DNA of 60,581 nucleotides from Candidatus Caenarcanales bacterium (GCA_022447685.1 JAKVAO010000008.1:1-60581); one strand, 5' to 3'; numbered from the stretch's first letter, positions 36,433 through 45,877 are shown. Translations and numbers: made by a program. The notes: a model not told the origin generated them from the sequence alone.

Positions 36433-37564
36433 TTAGTTAGCTGCTTTAAATTTAAGATATTCTTTGATAAATTCATCCAAGATAATCTCTCCATTGACTA
36501 CAGCATCTACATCTCTAGTTTCGAACTTAGTTCTATGATCTTTGACCCGCCCCTCATCAAAAACATAGGATCTTATCGCATTACCCCATGAAGGAAGCAC
36601 TGTATCACCTTTGAGTTCAGCAATTTTCTTTTGCTCTTCTTCTTCCTGCAAAGCAAGTAATTTAGACTTAATCAATTCTATCGCTTTTTCTTTATTCTGC
36701 GCTTGACTTCTTTGTTGGGTACATTTAACTGTGATACCAGATGGTAAATGCTTAATACGTACAGCTGTCTCTACTTTATTTACATTCTGCCCACCTGCTC
36801 CACCTGAACGCATAGTACTTATCTCCAGGTCAGCTTCCTTAAAACCCTTAAGCTCAGTTGAACTATCTATCACAGGACAAACCTCAAGTCCAGCAAAGCT
36901 TGTTTGCCTACTATCAGCAGAAGCCTTAAATGGTGATTTCCTCACTAGTCTATGCACACCTTTCTCCGCTGAAAGATAGCCATAGGCATAAGGTCCACTA
37001 ATCTTAAGAGAAGCAGACTTAATCCCAGCCTCCTCACCATCAGAACGATCTAATATTTCAACGCTAAAACCTTTAGTACCCTCAGCCCATCTACTATACA
37101 TTCTGAGAAGAATCTCAGCCCAATCCTGAGCATCAGTACCACCTGCACCAGCATTTATATTAATAATCGCAGCCGATTTATCGTAAGCACCAGACATCAT
37201 CAACAGAAACTCTACTTCTTCTAGTTCCTCTAGTAACTTTATGTACTCCGCTTGAGTTAGTTCTTTAATTTCTTCTTTTTCAGCTTCATCTTCACTCAGA
37301 TCAAGCATCTCGAGCATATCTTTTAGATCCTGGAAACGCTTATCCCAAGACTCCAATCTCTCAACTTGATCTTTTTTGTAACTTAATTCTTTAGAAACTG
37401 CCTGAGCTTTGCTCACCTCGTCCCAAAAACCCTGCTCTAAAGTCTGCTGCTCCAAATCATGAATTTCTGTTTTCAGAACTTCAAGGTCAAAGACACTCCT
37501 TAATTGACTTAATCTTGCTGCTTAATAAAGAGATATCTATAGATATTAATAAGTCTTCAGACAT
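36433..37564 (-). CDS. prfB: Peptide chain release factor 2 with programmed +1 frameshift
   Basis: The main frame (36433-37486) has the RF2 features: GGQ motif in SGGAGGQNVNKVETAV and the codon-recognition region SPFKASADSRQTSFAG. The true start is upstream in another frame: ATG at 37564 gives 25 codons ending CTT TGA C, with AGGAG three bases before CTT. This is the classical RF2 autoregulatory site: when RF2 is scarce the ribosome slips +1 at CTT (37490-37492), passes the TGA (37487-37489) and continues with Asp-Leu-Glu. A protein call from the internal ATG at 37455 misses the first 36 or so residues. Confidence 0.95.
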
Positions 37565-37565
37565 T

Positions 37566-37581
37566 GTGCTAATTTTAGCAC
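37566..37581. promoter_or_regulatory. prfB promoter with overlapping palindrome
   Basis: GTGCTAA-TT-TTAGCAC is a perfect inverted repeat. On the minus strand it contains TGCTAAAAT, whose TAAAAT (37572-37577) lies seven bases before the prfB ATG. A protein bound to the palindrome would block the promoter; alternatively it is chance overlap with the extended -10. Confidence 0.4.
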
Positions 37582-37650
37582 TAGCTTGATATAAGACTTT
37601 TAAAGCTAGTGGAAGCACTGTCGATTATCAAATACATAATATAATCTATG

Positions 37651-37656
37651 TATAAT
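37651..37656 (+). promoter_or_regulatory. -10 element of the methylase-DUF262-HEPN cassette
   Basis: A perfect TATAAT lies nine bases before the ATG at 37666, with no Shine-Dalgarno. It would drive all three genes of the cassette. Confidence 0.5.
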
Positions 37657-37665
37657 ACTGTTTAA

Positions 37666-39123
37666 ATGTTTCATTTATTTACATACGCAAATGAACTAGA
37701 AGGTTTTGTGCTAGACAAGCAGAAAGATTTATGTCAATTCTTTAGTAATGAATCTCTAGCTTGTTTTTTATCTGACTTTATTAATCTTCCCAATATATCT
37801 AAAGACGAAGAAATCAAACTTTTAGATGCTGGTGCAGGAGATGGTATATTAAGCTTTGCTGCAGTATTAAAATTAATTAAATTAGGTTACAAGAATATTG
37901 ACATAAAATTATACGAAATTGATTCATCTCTTCATAAAATCATCAAATCAAATTTAAATATTTTAAAAATACAAAACCCTGAGCTTAATTTGAACTATAC
38001 AGTAATAAAGAAAGATTTTCTAAAAGTAAATATCAAGCTCATTAAAAATCACTTTGACTTAGCTGTAATCAACCCGCCTTACAAAAAGAATAAACATAGC
38101 TTCAGGTACGATGCAAACAAAGTGCCTCTTAATATATCAAATGATTATGCTTCATTTATGGCTTTAGCCTTTATGGCTCTTAAAACAGAAGGACAATTAA
38201 TTTCAATTAGCCCAAGGAGCTTCTGTTCTGGAACATATTTTAAAGATTTCCGTGATTATCTAATACAAGAATCTTATATCGAAAACATACATATTTTCAA
38301 ATCTCGAATCAATGTTTTCAAGAAGGACTCTATACTTCAGGAAAATATTGTTTGTTCATTAAGAAAATCACATAAATGTTCAAAGTCTATAGAAATCAGC
38401 CATTCAAAAGATCTTGATTTCAATATTGATTATTCAAAAAATATTTATCGCTATCAGAACATTATTAAGTCACAAAATGATAATCATTTTATTTTCTTAC
38501 CTGAATCCAAGTCACAACAAAAATCTATAGAAATAGTCGAAAACCTATGCTCAAATATGGAAAAGAATGAATACATGGTGAAAACTGGTCCAATTGTACC
38601 ATTTCGTATGAAAAAGCTTATATCGAATAAAGCTAGTGAGCATAATATACCGATTCTTAGATTGAAGAATATAGAAGCATTTAAAATTAATTGGACTAGT
38701 GACAAAAATAATACATATCTGAAAAAAAAGGAAACTAAAGACGAAAGATTAGTTCAAAAAGACATCTGTATTTTACTAAGAAGATTTGCCCCTAAAGAAA
38801 ATCAATACAGAATTATTGCAACTGTATTTAACCCGGATCAATCAAACTTTAAGGAAATAGCAGTAGAAAATCATTTGAATATTATTTATAAAGAAAATTT
38901 CACACATGAAGAAGCGCTAGGCTTAACCTGTATTTTAAATTCTTATCTATATGATGACTACTTCAGAAGTCTTTGTGGTAGCACACAAATTAATAAAAGT
39001 GAATTAATGAAATTAAATATTCCAAGTACAAACTCTATCAAAAAGCTTGGCAGGTTAATAAGTGAATACCAGGAAATTAATAGGGTAGTAGTGAATAAAC
39101 AGATAAGTAATATATTAGGATAG
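37666..39123 (+). CDS. Eco57I-like N6-adenine DNA methylase
   Basis: The SAM-binding motif is LLDAGAGDGILSFAA (about residue 55-70), and the catalytic motif is NPPY (in LAVINPPYKK, about residue 145), typical of N6-adenine methylases of the Eco57I/class I type. The C-terminal 180 residues (GPIVPFRMKKL, ICILLRRFAPKENQYRI, SYLYDDYFRSLCGSTQINKSEL) look like the target-recognition part of this family. At 485 aa it lacks a nuclease domain. In relatives the next gene is usually a restriction enzyme; here it is a DUF262 gene nine bases downstream. It is probably the modification/self-marking part of a defence cassette. Confidence 0.88.
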   Translation: MFHLFTYANELEGFVLDKQKDLCQFFSNESLACFLSDFINLPNISKDEEIKLLDAGAGDGILSFAAVLKLIKLGYKNIDIKLYEIDSSLHKIIKSNLNILKIQNPELNLNYTVIKKDFLKVNIKLIKNHFDLAVINPPYKKNKHSFRYDANKVPLNISNDYASFMALAFMALKTEGQLISISPRSFCSGTYFKDFRDYLIQESYIENIHIFKSRINVFKKDSILQENIVCSLRKSHKCSKSIEISHSKDLDFNIDYSKNIYRYQNIIKSQNDNHFIFLPESKSQQKSIEIVENLCSNMEKNEYMVKTGPIVPFRMKKLISNKASEHNIPILRLKNIEAFKINWTSDKNNTYLKKKETKDERLVQKDICILLRRFAPKENQYRIIATVFNPDQSNFKEIAVENHLNIIYKENFTHEEALGLTCILNSYLYDDYFRSLCGSTQINKSELMKLNIPSTNSIKKLGRLISEYQEINRVVVNKQISNILG

Positions 39124-39132
39124 GAGAGATTT

Positions 39133-40260
39133 ATGGTTATTGATGAAGAAAAATTTATTGAAGAAGTCGACAAAAAAAGTATTGAAATAAGAACTACTGA
39201 AATATCTTTTAGCATAGGTGAGATTATTTCTATGTATAAGGAAGATGAGTTGGTTTTAAACCCAAAATTTCAACGAATGTATAGGTGGGATGATGATAAA
39301 AAGGCAAAGTTAATCGAATCAATATATATAGGTATACCAATTCCTTACTTTTACGTATACCTAAATGAAAATAATCAATACGCTGTAATTGATGGATTAC
39401 AGAGATTATCTACAATTCTAGAATTTGTTAGTGACGATGATGGCAAAGCAATATTAGATAAAAAAGAAAAACAATTAGAGAGTTTGAATATTAATTTTAA
39501 AAATCTTTTAGAGTTTAATGATTTTAAATGGAATGAACTCACACTTAAACTAAAAAGAGAATTTAGAAAAAGCCGATTAAATTTCATTGTTATAGATAGG
39601 GTTAGTGACTCTAAAAGTAAGTATGAGCTTTTTCAAAGACTAAATACTGGTGGAGAAAAATTAGAGCCGCAAGAAATCAGAAACTGTATCATGATCATGT
39701 TTGATGAAAAACTATATGATTTAATTTTCAAGCTTTCTTCACTTCAAATGTTCAAAAATATAAGCCCTATAAGTGACCTTAAAGAGAAAAATGCTTACCG
39801 TGATGAATTAGTCACATGGTTTATAGGAGTTTTTTTAAATACTAAAAACTCTTTTCTAACACAAATTCCATCTAAGAAGAATACAAAAGAATTATTGGAT
39901 ATGCTAATTGGCGATAATTATTGTGATATTTTAAAATTCGCGAAAGAAATTGAGGAGTATTTTTCAGACTTTGTTGAAACTATGAATAATCTTAAAGGTG
40001 AAATTTCGTTTAAAAAATACAGATACAACAAACAATCTGAAGAAGAAATTGAACAAGGTGAATTAAGCTTAACAGTATTTCTTGGTTTAAGTCATTTATT
40101 CGTAAATTCAAAGATCCAAGAACAATCGATAGATTTAGAAGATATAAAAGAAATTAAAGAAATATGTAAGCAGAAAAAAACTGGTGCTAGAAGTAGTGGC
40201 TTTTTTCCAATTCTAATTGGAGAAATTAATAAGTATCTAGATGCAAAATCAAAATCATAA
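39133..40260 (+). CDS. DUF262 domain protein
   Basis: The N-terminal half has the DUF262 (ParB/Srx-like) pattern: KFQRMYRWDDDKKAKLIESI, IPIPYFYVY and VIDGLQRLSTI, the DGQQR-type nucleotide-binding/catalytic loop with one substitution. DUF262 proteins occur in type IV restriction (GmrS) and other anti-phage systems and are thought to hydrolyse nucleotides or nick DNA. The start follows AGGAGAG with a normal spacer. The C-terminal 150 residues are helical. Its 3' end overlaps the HEPN gene by 20 bases, so the two are co-translated. Confidence 0.85.
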   Translation: MVIDEEKFIEEVDKKSIEIRTTEISFSIGEIISMYKEDELVLNPKFQRMYRWDDDKKAKLIESIYIGIPIPYFYVYLNENNQYAVIDGLQRLSTILEFVSDDDGKAILDKKEKQLESLNINFKNLLEFNDFKWNELTLKLKREFRKSRLNFIVIDRVSDSKSKYELFQRLNTGGEKLEPQEIRNCIMIMFDEKLYDLIFKLSSLQMFKNISPISDLKEKNAYRDELVTWFIGVFLNTKNSFLTQIPSKKNTKELLDMLIGDNYCDILKFAKEIEEYFSDFVETMNNLKGEISFKKYRYNKQSEEEIEQGELSLTVFLGLSHLFVNSKIQEQSIDLEDIKEIKEICKQKKTGARSSGFFPILIGEINKYLDAKSKS

Positions 40261-40858
40261 AATTGAAGAGTCTAAAAATTTAATTGATCATGAGTTATCT
40301 CAACGTAAACAAGAGATAGATGATGCATTTCATCATTGTCAAGAAATTACTAGCATGCAAAAATACTTCATCTTAATCTCGGCTTTGAATATAGAAGGCT
40401 TCACGAATGATTGTATTGAACAGATAACTAGTTATTTCAAAGCAAACCCTAGCTTAGGTTGTATAGGAATAGATCACTTAAATTTAAAAGTATTGTCTTT
40501 TCTTTCTCGGTATAAATTTAAGATGCATGATAGACGCTTTGAAAGCCCTGAAATTAAATTTGCTCACGATTTTGTTAATTGTATGAATGGAAATCAATAT
40601 CAAGATATTAAAAGAATGAATTTTTCTCAAAAGCAGTGGGAGAAGTTATTAGATATATATTCCTTAAATTATGGTTTAGAATTTGCAGTTAAAGAATCTA
40701 TTAAGGCAATTCTCAATAAAAGAAATAGCCTCGCTCATGGAAACATTAGTGATACTAATATTACTAAAAAAGATATTAAGAAGTTCAAAGAACACTCTAT
40801 TGCTTACCTAGAGACCGTTGCAAATAACACAAAAAATATTTTCAAAATTAAAGATTAA
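40241..40858 (+). CDS. HEPN-domain protein, probable RNase effector
   Basis: At 205 aa it is helical, with the phrase ALNIEGFTNDCIEQI near residue 48 and the HEPN catalytic motif RNSLAHGN (R-x4-H) near residue 165, as in the RiboL-PSP/MAE_28990-type HEPN families. HEPN proteins are metal-independent RNases and common toxins of defence and toxin-antitoxin systems. The overlap with the DUF262 gene suggests the two work as a pair, with DUF262 sensing and HEPN killing. The exact HEPN family needs a profile search. Confidence 0.75.
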   Translation: MQNQNHKIEESKNLIDHELSQRKQEIDDAFHHCQEITSMQKYFILISALNIEGFTNDCIEQITSYFKANPSLGCIGIDHLNLKVLSFLSRYKFKMHDRRFESPEIKFAHDFVNCMNGNQYQDIKRMNFSQKQWEKLLDIYSLNYGLEFAVKESIKAILNKRNSLAHGNISDTNITKKDIKKFKEHSIAYLETVANNTKNIFKIKD

Positions 40859-40866
40859 TAAAAATT

Positions 40867-41637
40867 ATGCGCCTAAATAAACTACTAGCACTAAAAGGTC
40901 TATGCTCAAGGCGAGAAGCAGATAAGCTGATCAAAGATCAGCTCGTGACCATAAATGGCGAGTTTACCAGCCCAGGTTACCAAGTTATAGAGAATGACAA
41001 AGTCCAGGTCAAAAGCCCAGATCACAAAATACTTGCAGACTTTATTTTTCAAGAGAATATAGCAGAAGCTGAATTCGAGAAAATATACCTGGCACTTAAT
41101 AAACCAGTAAATATCGAGTGTACCTGTAATAGTGAAATCAAAAATAATATTATCGATTTCCTCAGAAAAGACCCAGAATTCAGGAAATTAGAAGAACGGT
41201 ATAAGAAGAGAAATAAATCACAGCTAAGGCTATTTCACGTAGGCAGGCTAGATAAAAACTCTAGAGGACTAATTTTACTTACTAATGACGGTGAGCTCAG
41301 CCAAAAATTAATGCACCCAAGTCACGAACACGAAAAAGAATACCTAGTGACTGTAGATAAGAAAATCAGCCAAGATTTCATCGATAAGCTATCAGCTGGA
41401 GTAACTATTAGCCGTGATAAGAAAGAAGATAAAGTCAAAACCTTACCTTGCATAGTTAGAAAAGTCAGCAGTAATAGTTTTAAAATAATTCTCAAACAAG
41501 GCTATAAAAGACAAATACGTAAATCATGTAAAGTATTAGGCTATGAAGTAGAGGACTTGTATAGGTTCAGAATTGAAGATGTCAATATAGATACTAGCCA
41601 TAAACTAGATGAGTCCAAATTCTTAAGAATCTACTAA
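40867..41637 (+). CDS. RsuA/RluB-family pseudouridine synthase
   Basis: An N-terminal S4 RNA-binding domain (MRLNKLLALKGLCSRREADKLI) is followed by the synthase core with the catalytic Asp in HVGRLDKNSRGLILLTNDGEL and the conserved KRQIRKSC. It modifies rRNA uridines; whether the site is 16S (RsuA) or 23S (RluB/E/F) cannot be decided here. The length of 256 aa is normal. It lies eight bases after the HEPN gene but is unrelated to the cassette. Confidence 0.9.
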   Translation: MRLNKLLALKGLCSRREADKLIKDQLVTINGEFTSPGYQVIENDKVQVKSPDHKILADFIFQENIAEAEFEKIYLALNKPVNIECTCNSEIKNNIIDFLRKDPEFRKLEERYKKRNKSQLRLFHVGRLDKNSRGLILLTNDGELSQKLMHPSHEHEKEYLVTVDKKISQDFIDKLSAGVTISRDKKEDKVKTLPCIVRKVSSNSFKIILKQGYKRQIRKSCKVLGYEVEDLYRFRIEDVNIDTSHKLDESKFLRIY

Positions 41638-41750
41638 AAAATGTTTAAGGTAACATTTTTCAACCCTGACCGAGGAAAGTATCCTAGCTCAGGGAGTAGA
41701 TCCTTAATATTATTACTAATCAGTCCCCACTCAAAACTTTATTTTGAGTG
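41637..41750. terminator. Cluster of three hairpins after the pseudouridine synthase
   Basis: Three hairpins lie in 114 bases: AAAAATGTT/AACATTTTT (41637-41660, overlapping the stop codon and rich enough in A/T to end transcription either way); CCCTGA/TCAGGG with inner AGGA/TCCT (41664-41694); and CACTCAAAA/TTTTGAGTG (41728-41750). The first is a plausible intrinsic terminator. The other two could be a small RNA or an attenuator ahead of the PBP gene. Confidence 0.5.
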
Positions 41751-41807
41751 CCTCCTTCATTTTAGATAAAACTATGCTCACAATACATACTGCTATACTG
41801 TAATTTA

Positions 41808-44000
41808 GTGCTAAAGAAACTTATCAGTAACAAAATAATCATTTTGCTTTTACTAGTAGTATTAGCTTCGCCGTTTTTATTCAAGGCTTCCTTACCTTTG
41901 GTAAATAAGATTTTGGGAGCGCCGTCACTAGCGATTCTAGAAGATTACCAACCTATAGGTAGTATAGAAATTTATGATTTTGAAGATAAATTTGTAGGAG
42001 TACTTCAAGGAAAAGAAGATAGACAAGTAGTTCAGTTAGAACAGATTTCAGACTTAGCCAAGAAAGCCGTTCTAGCAGCAGAGGATAACCAATTCTTCAG
42101 ACACTCTGGTTTTAGTTTTAGTGGTTTCTTTAGAGCTGTTCTCAAAAACCTCAAAGCTGGAAGAATAGTTCAAGGTGGTAGTACTCTCACCCAACAAATG
42201 GTTAAAAACCTCTTTATCAAAGAAGATGAACGTTACAAAAGAACTTTTAAGAGAAAAATCATTGAGCTTTTAATTGCCTTCGAAGTAGAGCAAAAGTATA
42301 GTAAAGAGAAAATCCTCGAAATTTATTTAAACCAAGTTTACTTTGGAAACCTCGCTTATGGTATTGAAAGAGCATCACAAAGATATTTCAGTAAACATTC
42401 AGCAGATTTAAATCTCTTGGAAGCCTCTTACTTAGCAGCTTTGCTCACAGCACCAAGTTATTTATCCTCGAACTTGGAGAAAGCACAAGTACGCCAACAA
42501 TACGTACTCGATAGAATGCTTGAACTTGGTTACATCTCTAAAGAAGCTTATGCTGAAGCTGATGTTACAAAAATCGAATTCAAAAAATCCAAAGGTAACC
42601 TATCTAAGTTTCCTTACTACTTTAGTTTAGTAGAGCACGAACTCAACAAGCGTTTTACTAGAAACCAACTAAAAAGTACTGGACTTAAAGTCTACACAGC
42701 ACTTGACCCTGATGCACAAAGATCAGCTAAAGAAATACTAGACACTGGTATCAAAAATGCTGCTGCTGGAATTAACCAGGGCGCTCTAGTAAGTGTAGAC
42801 GTAGAATCAGCTGAAGTTAGAGCCCTAGTAGGTGGAGTCGGTAATTTCTGGGACTTCCAGTTCAATAGAGCAACTAACCCTCATACTTTAGGAAGTGGTT
42901 TCAAACCATTTGTATATTTAACAGCGTTTATGAATGGTGTTATAGACCCTAATACTATTATCCAAGATGAGCCACTAATTCTAGATGATCCTTCATCAGA
43001 AAGTATGATTTGGTCACCTCAGAACTTCGATTTAGAATTCCATGGACCTATCACTGCAAGAGCTGCACTAATCTTTTCGAGAAATATTCCAGCTATCAAA
43101 GTTGGCATGAAAACCGGAGTGAAAAACATTATAGATACCGCTCACAAAGCAGGTCTCAAAAGTGAAATGACTCCAATCCTTTCACTTGCACTAGGTTCTA
43201 AAGCCTTCTCCCCACTTGAAGTTGCTGGTGCTTACTCAACACTAGCTAGAGGTGGAGTTAGAATTGAACCTATTTTAATCAGAAGAATAGAAGATATTAA
43301 CGGTAGAGTATTGGAAGTTAATGAACCTATCCCTCATGATGCACTGCCACAGAGGCATGTAGGGCAGTTAGTTGAAATCATGAAAGATGTTGTCAACTAT
43401 GGAACCGGTGCCTATGCTAAGATACATGGTCGTGAAATTGCAGGTAAAACTGGAACAGCAGATGGAAGTAGGGATATCTGGTTTACAGGATTTACTCCAG
43501 ACACTGTTACTACAGTATGGGCTGGAAACGAGAAGAATGAAGAAGTAAGCTCGCGCTATGCCACTGGTGGTAGTACACCTGCCTGGATATGGCGAGAGTA
43601 CATGACTAAGTATTACCAGCATAATCCGCAGCCAGCTAATGCTTTTCTATTCACTAACCATTACAAATCTGTCAAGATTGATCCACTGACAGGATTACTC
43701 GCAACTGATTACACACCAAATCCAGTCTCTATGAGATTCATACCAGGAACTGAGCCTAAACGTTATGCTCCAATCCCTGATGTCGACAAGATCAACACTA
43801 GAGCTGAGCATAAGAAAGATAATGGTTTCTTCAGTATCAAGAACCGTAAAATATCAGAAGAAGATGAGAAAATCAAAATGATTAAAGAAGTTGTTGAAAA
43901 TAGTAAGCCCAAGAAATCTAAAAAAGACGACGATAAAGATTACGAAGTAAAAGATCAGGAAAGAGAGAAAGTATTTAGTATCTTTGATGAATATGAGTAA
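41808..44000 (+). CDS. Class A penicillin-binding protein (PBP1a family)
   Basis: A short N-terminal membrane anchor (about residues 8-22) precedes a GT51 transglycosylase (AAEDNQFFRHSGF, GGSTLTQQMVKNLF, EIYLNQVYFGN) and a transpeptidase with SGFK (in LGSGFKPFVYL), SRN and KTGT (AGKTGTADGSRDIWF). It polymerises and cross-links peptidoglycan, so the cell has a wall. The Lys/Asp-rich tail (KKSKKDDDKDYE) is low complexity. The start is GTG 41808, eight bases after TATACT (41794-41799) in an extended -10, so probably leaderless. Confidence 0.94.
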   Translation: MLKKLISNKIIILLLLVVLASPFLFKASLPLVNKILGAPSLAILEDYQPIGSIEIYDFEDKFVGVLQGKEDRQVVQLEQISDLAKKAVLAAEDNQFFRHSGFSFSGFFRAVLKNLKAGRIVQGGSTLTQQMVKNLFIKEDERYKRTFKRKIIELLIAFEVEQKYSKEKILEIYLNQVYFGNLAYGIERASQRYFSKHSADLNLLEASYLAALLTAPSYLSSNLEKAQVRQQYVLDRMLELGYISKEAYAEADVTKIEFKKSKGNLSKFPYYFSLVEHELNKRFTRNQLKSTGLKVYTALDPDAQRSAKEILDTGIKNAAAGINQGALVSVDVESAEVRALVGGVGNFWDFQFNRATNPHTLGSGFKPFVYLTAFMNGVIDPNTIIQDEPLILDDPSSESMIWSPQNFDLEFHGPITARAALIFSRNIPAIKVGMKTGVKNIIDTAHKAGLKSEMTPILSLALGSKAFSPLEVAGAYSTLARGGVRIEPILIRRIEDINGRVLEVNEPIPHDALPQRHVGQLVEIMKDVVNYGTGAYAKIHGREIAGKTGTADGSRDIWFTGFTPDTVTTVWAGNEKNEEVSSRYATGGSTPAWIWREYMTKYYQHNPQPANAFLFTNHYKSVKIDPLTGLLATDYTPNPVSMRFIPGTEPKRYAPIPDVDKINTRAEHKKDNGFFSIKNRKISEEDEKIKMIKEVVENSKPKKSKKDDDKDYEVKDQEREKVFSIFDEYE

Positions 44001-44727
44001 AAATAACAAGATTTTTGGTGCAAAATTAGTACTCGAATATTTACAGTCAGGCAAATCCATCACTAAGATTTGGCTTAGTAAGACTATAAACCAAAGAGTT
44101 CAAGAGATAGAAGATCTTGCACGTAAACGAAAAATACCTTTTTCAAGGCTCGAGAAAAAAGAACTTAGTAAAATTCTAGGTCCTGAACAAAACAAATCAG
44201 TGGTAGCTGAAGTCAGCCCTGTAAAAATCCATGATGAAAAGTTCCTCTATGAAAACAAGCTAGATACTGCAAAATATCTCTTCGCTGTGAATATTGAAGA
44301 TCCACACAATCTAGGAGCTATGATTCGTTCAGTTCATGCATTTGGATTAGACGGCATTATTTTTAGTAATAGGAATACTTCGACTTTGTCTGATTTCGTG
44401 ATTAGAGCAAGTGCTGGAGCTATTTTCGAAACTAATCTAATTAGAGTAGGAAATATCAGTAACTGTATCAAGAAACTCAAAGAAAATAACTTTTGGGTTT
44501 ATGGCACCGATGTTAAATCTGAGAACAGTGCTAGTATTTACGAAACTAAATTTGACCAAAAATCAGTGATATTACTGGGTAATGAAGGCAAGGGCTTAAG
44601 TCCCAATGTCAAAAAACCCTGTGATTTCGTAATTCATATTCCATGTTCATTTAATAGTTTAAATGTTTCGGTTGCAACGGGCATAATACTTAGTAGTGTG
44701 TACCAACAAAATCTAATGAATGATTAA
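43993..44727 (+). CDS. rlmB: SpoU-family 23S rRNA 2'-O-methyltransferase (RlmB-like)
   Basis: An N-terminal substrate-binding domain (IFGAKLVLEYLQSGKSITKIWL) is followed by the SPOUT core with NIEDPHNLGAMIRSVHAFGLDGIIF, VILLGNEGKGL and the C-terminal motif IPCSFNSLNVSVATGI. These match RlmB/TrmH-type enzymes, which methylate the 2'-OH of a 23S rRNA guanosine. The ATG at 43993 overlaps the PBP stop codon (ATGAGTAA); two upstream in-frame codons (TTG 43984, ATG 43987) are alternatives. Confidence 0.88.
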   Translation: MSKNNKIFGAKLVLEYLQSGKSITKIWLSKTINQRVQEIEDLARKRKIPFSRLEKKELSKILGPEQNKSVVAEVSPVKIHDEKFLYENKLDTAKYLFAVNIEDPHNLGAMIRSVHAFGLDGIIFSNRNTSTLSDFVIRASAGAIFETNLIRVGNISNCIKKLKENNFWVYGTDVKSENSASIYETKFDQKSVILLGNEGKGLSPNVKKPCDFVIHIPCSFNSLNVSVATGIILSSVYQQNLMND

Positions 44728-45877
44728 CCTAAATATGGACTTCAAAGATTACTATAAAACACTCAATATTGGCGTGGGTGCTACCGATGAAGCCGTTAAG
44801 AAGGCCTACAAAAAATTAGCTAAGCAATATCATCCAGATAGCGATGGTGGCTCAGAGGAGAAGTTCAAAGAAATCCAAGAAGCTTATGAAGTTTTAAAAG
44901 ATAAGAATAGAAGATCGACTTACGATAATCTCTATAAAAGTCATAAAAACTCGCAACAATCCAGCTACAAATCATCATCTGGTGGTTTCGGTTCTGGATC
45001 TAATAATTCTAGCTACTCATCAAACTCACAACAACAGAAAGCTCAAAACGATAATAAAAGCGCTTACGACTACTATAAAAAAGAAGCACAAAAAGCAAGA
45101 GAAAATCAGGCAAAAGAAAGCCAAGCAAAGCAAGAACAAAGTAATTACGGTAAACAAAAACCACAGGATTCATACCAAAGCAGCCATAGGTCCTATCAAC
45201 AAAAACAATACACGCACACAAAAAAACAAAACCCAAACGAAAGTCAAAACAAAGAAAAAAAGCAAAGCAAGTCTTCATCTAATGACAATAATTTCTCTGA
45301 TTTCTTCAATATGTTCTTTGGTGGTGAAAGCAAAAGCTCCACTAAAACCAGTAGAGGTGATGACTATGAGCTTGCAATTGAGCTGGACTTAGAAGATGCT
45401 TATCATGGTTGCACGAGAAAACTTGAAATCAGCAGTACTGGACAAGGTTTAAGAAGACTAGAAGTAATAATTCCAGCTGGAGTCAAAGACGGTAACAAGA
45501 TTAAAATCGCAGGTGAAGGCAAAATCGGTTTTAATGGCGGTGAGAATGGTGATCTCTATCTAAAGATTAGAATCAAAGAACATCCACTCTATGAAATTGA
45601 AGGTGATGATATTCATAGTAAGCTATACTTGGAACCATATGAAGCAATACTTGGAACAGAGAAGGAAGTAGCTACACTTGGCTCGAAAGTCGAAATAGTC
45701 ATTCCTCCACAAACTCAAAACGGTAAGATACTAAGACTTAAACATAGAGGTTTACCTAATGCTAAAAGCAAAGAGCAAGGCGATCACTATGTTCATACTG
45801 AGATTAGGATCAAAGATCACTATAGTTTCGAAGAATTACAGCATTATAAAGCGATTCATAGGATTAATGAGCTTTAA
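44720..45877 (+). CDS. DnaJ-family co-chaperone, CbpA-like
   Basis: An N-terminal J domain with HPD (YHPDSDGGSEEKFKEIQEAYEVL) is followed by a long Ser/Gln/Lys-rich linker (about residues 70-200) and the two C-terminal substrate-binding beta domains. There is no zinc-finger CxxCxGxG cluster, so it is a type B (CbpA-like) protein. It stimulates DnaK. The linker is longer than usual. Its start overlaps the methyltransferase stop by eight bases; an ATG at 44735 is also possible. Confidence 0.9.
   Translation: MINLNMDFKDYYKTLNIGVGATDEAVKKAYKKLAKQYHPDSDGGSEEKFKEIQEAYEVLKDKNRRSTYDNLYKSHKNSQQSSYKSSSGGFGSGSNNSSYSSNSQQQKAQNDNKSAYDYYKKEAQKARENQAKESQAKQEQSNYGKQKPQDSYQSSHRSYQQKQYTHTKKQNPNESQNKEKKQSKSSSNDNNFSDFFNMFFGGESKSSTKTSRGDDYELAIELDLEDAYHGCTRKLEISSTGQGLRRLEVIIPAGVKDGNKIKIAGEGKIGFNGGENGDLYLKIRIKEHPLYEIEGDDIHSKLYLEPYEAILGTEKEVATLGSKVEIVIPPQTQNGKILRLKHRGLPNAKSKEQGDHYVHTEIRIKDHYSFEELQHYKAIHRINEL

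Noticed and set aside
41640..41800. tRNA gene in the gap before the PBP gene
   Set aside because: The hairpins do not form a cloverleaf and no T-loop consensus is present.
44982..45392. 136-aa plus-strand ORF inside the DnaJ-like gene, and the antisense ORF at 45009-45278
   Set aside because: Both are shadows of the low-complexity Ser/Gln/Lys linker of the DnaJ-like gene, with Thr/Lys repeats and no start signals.
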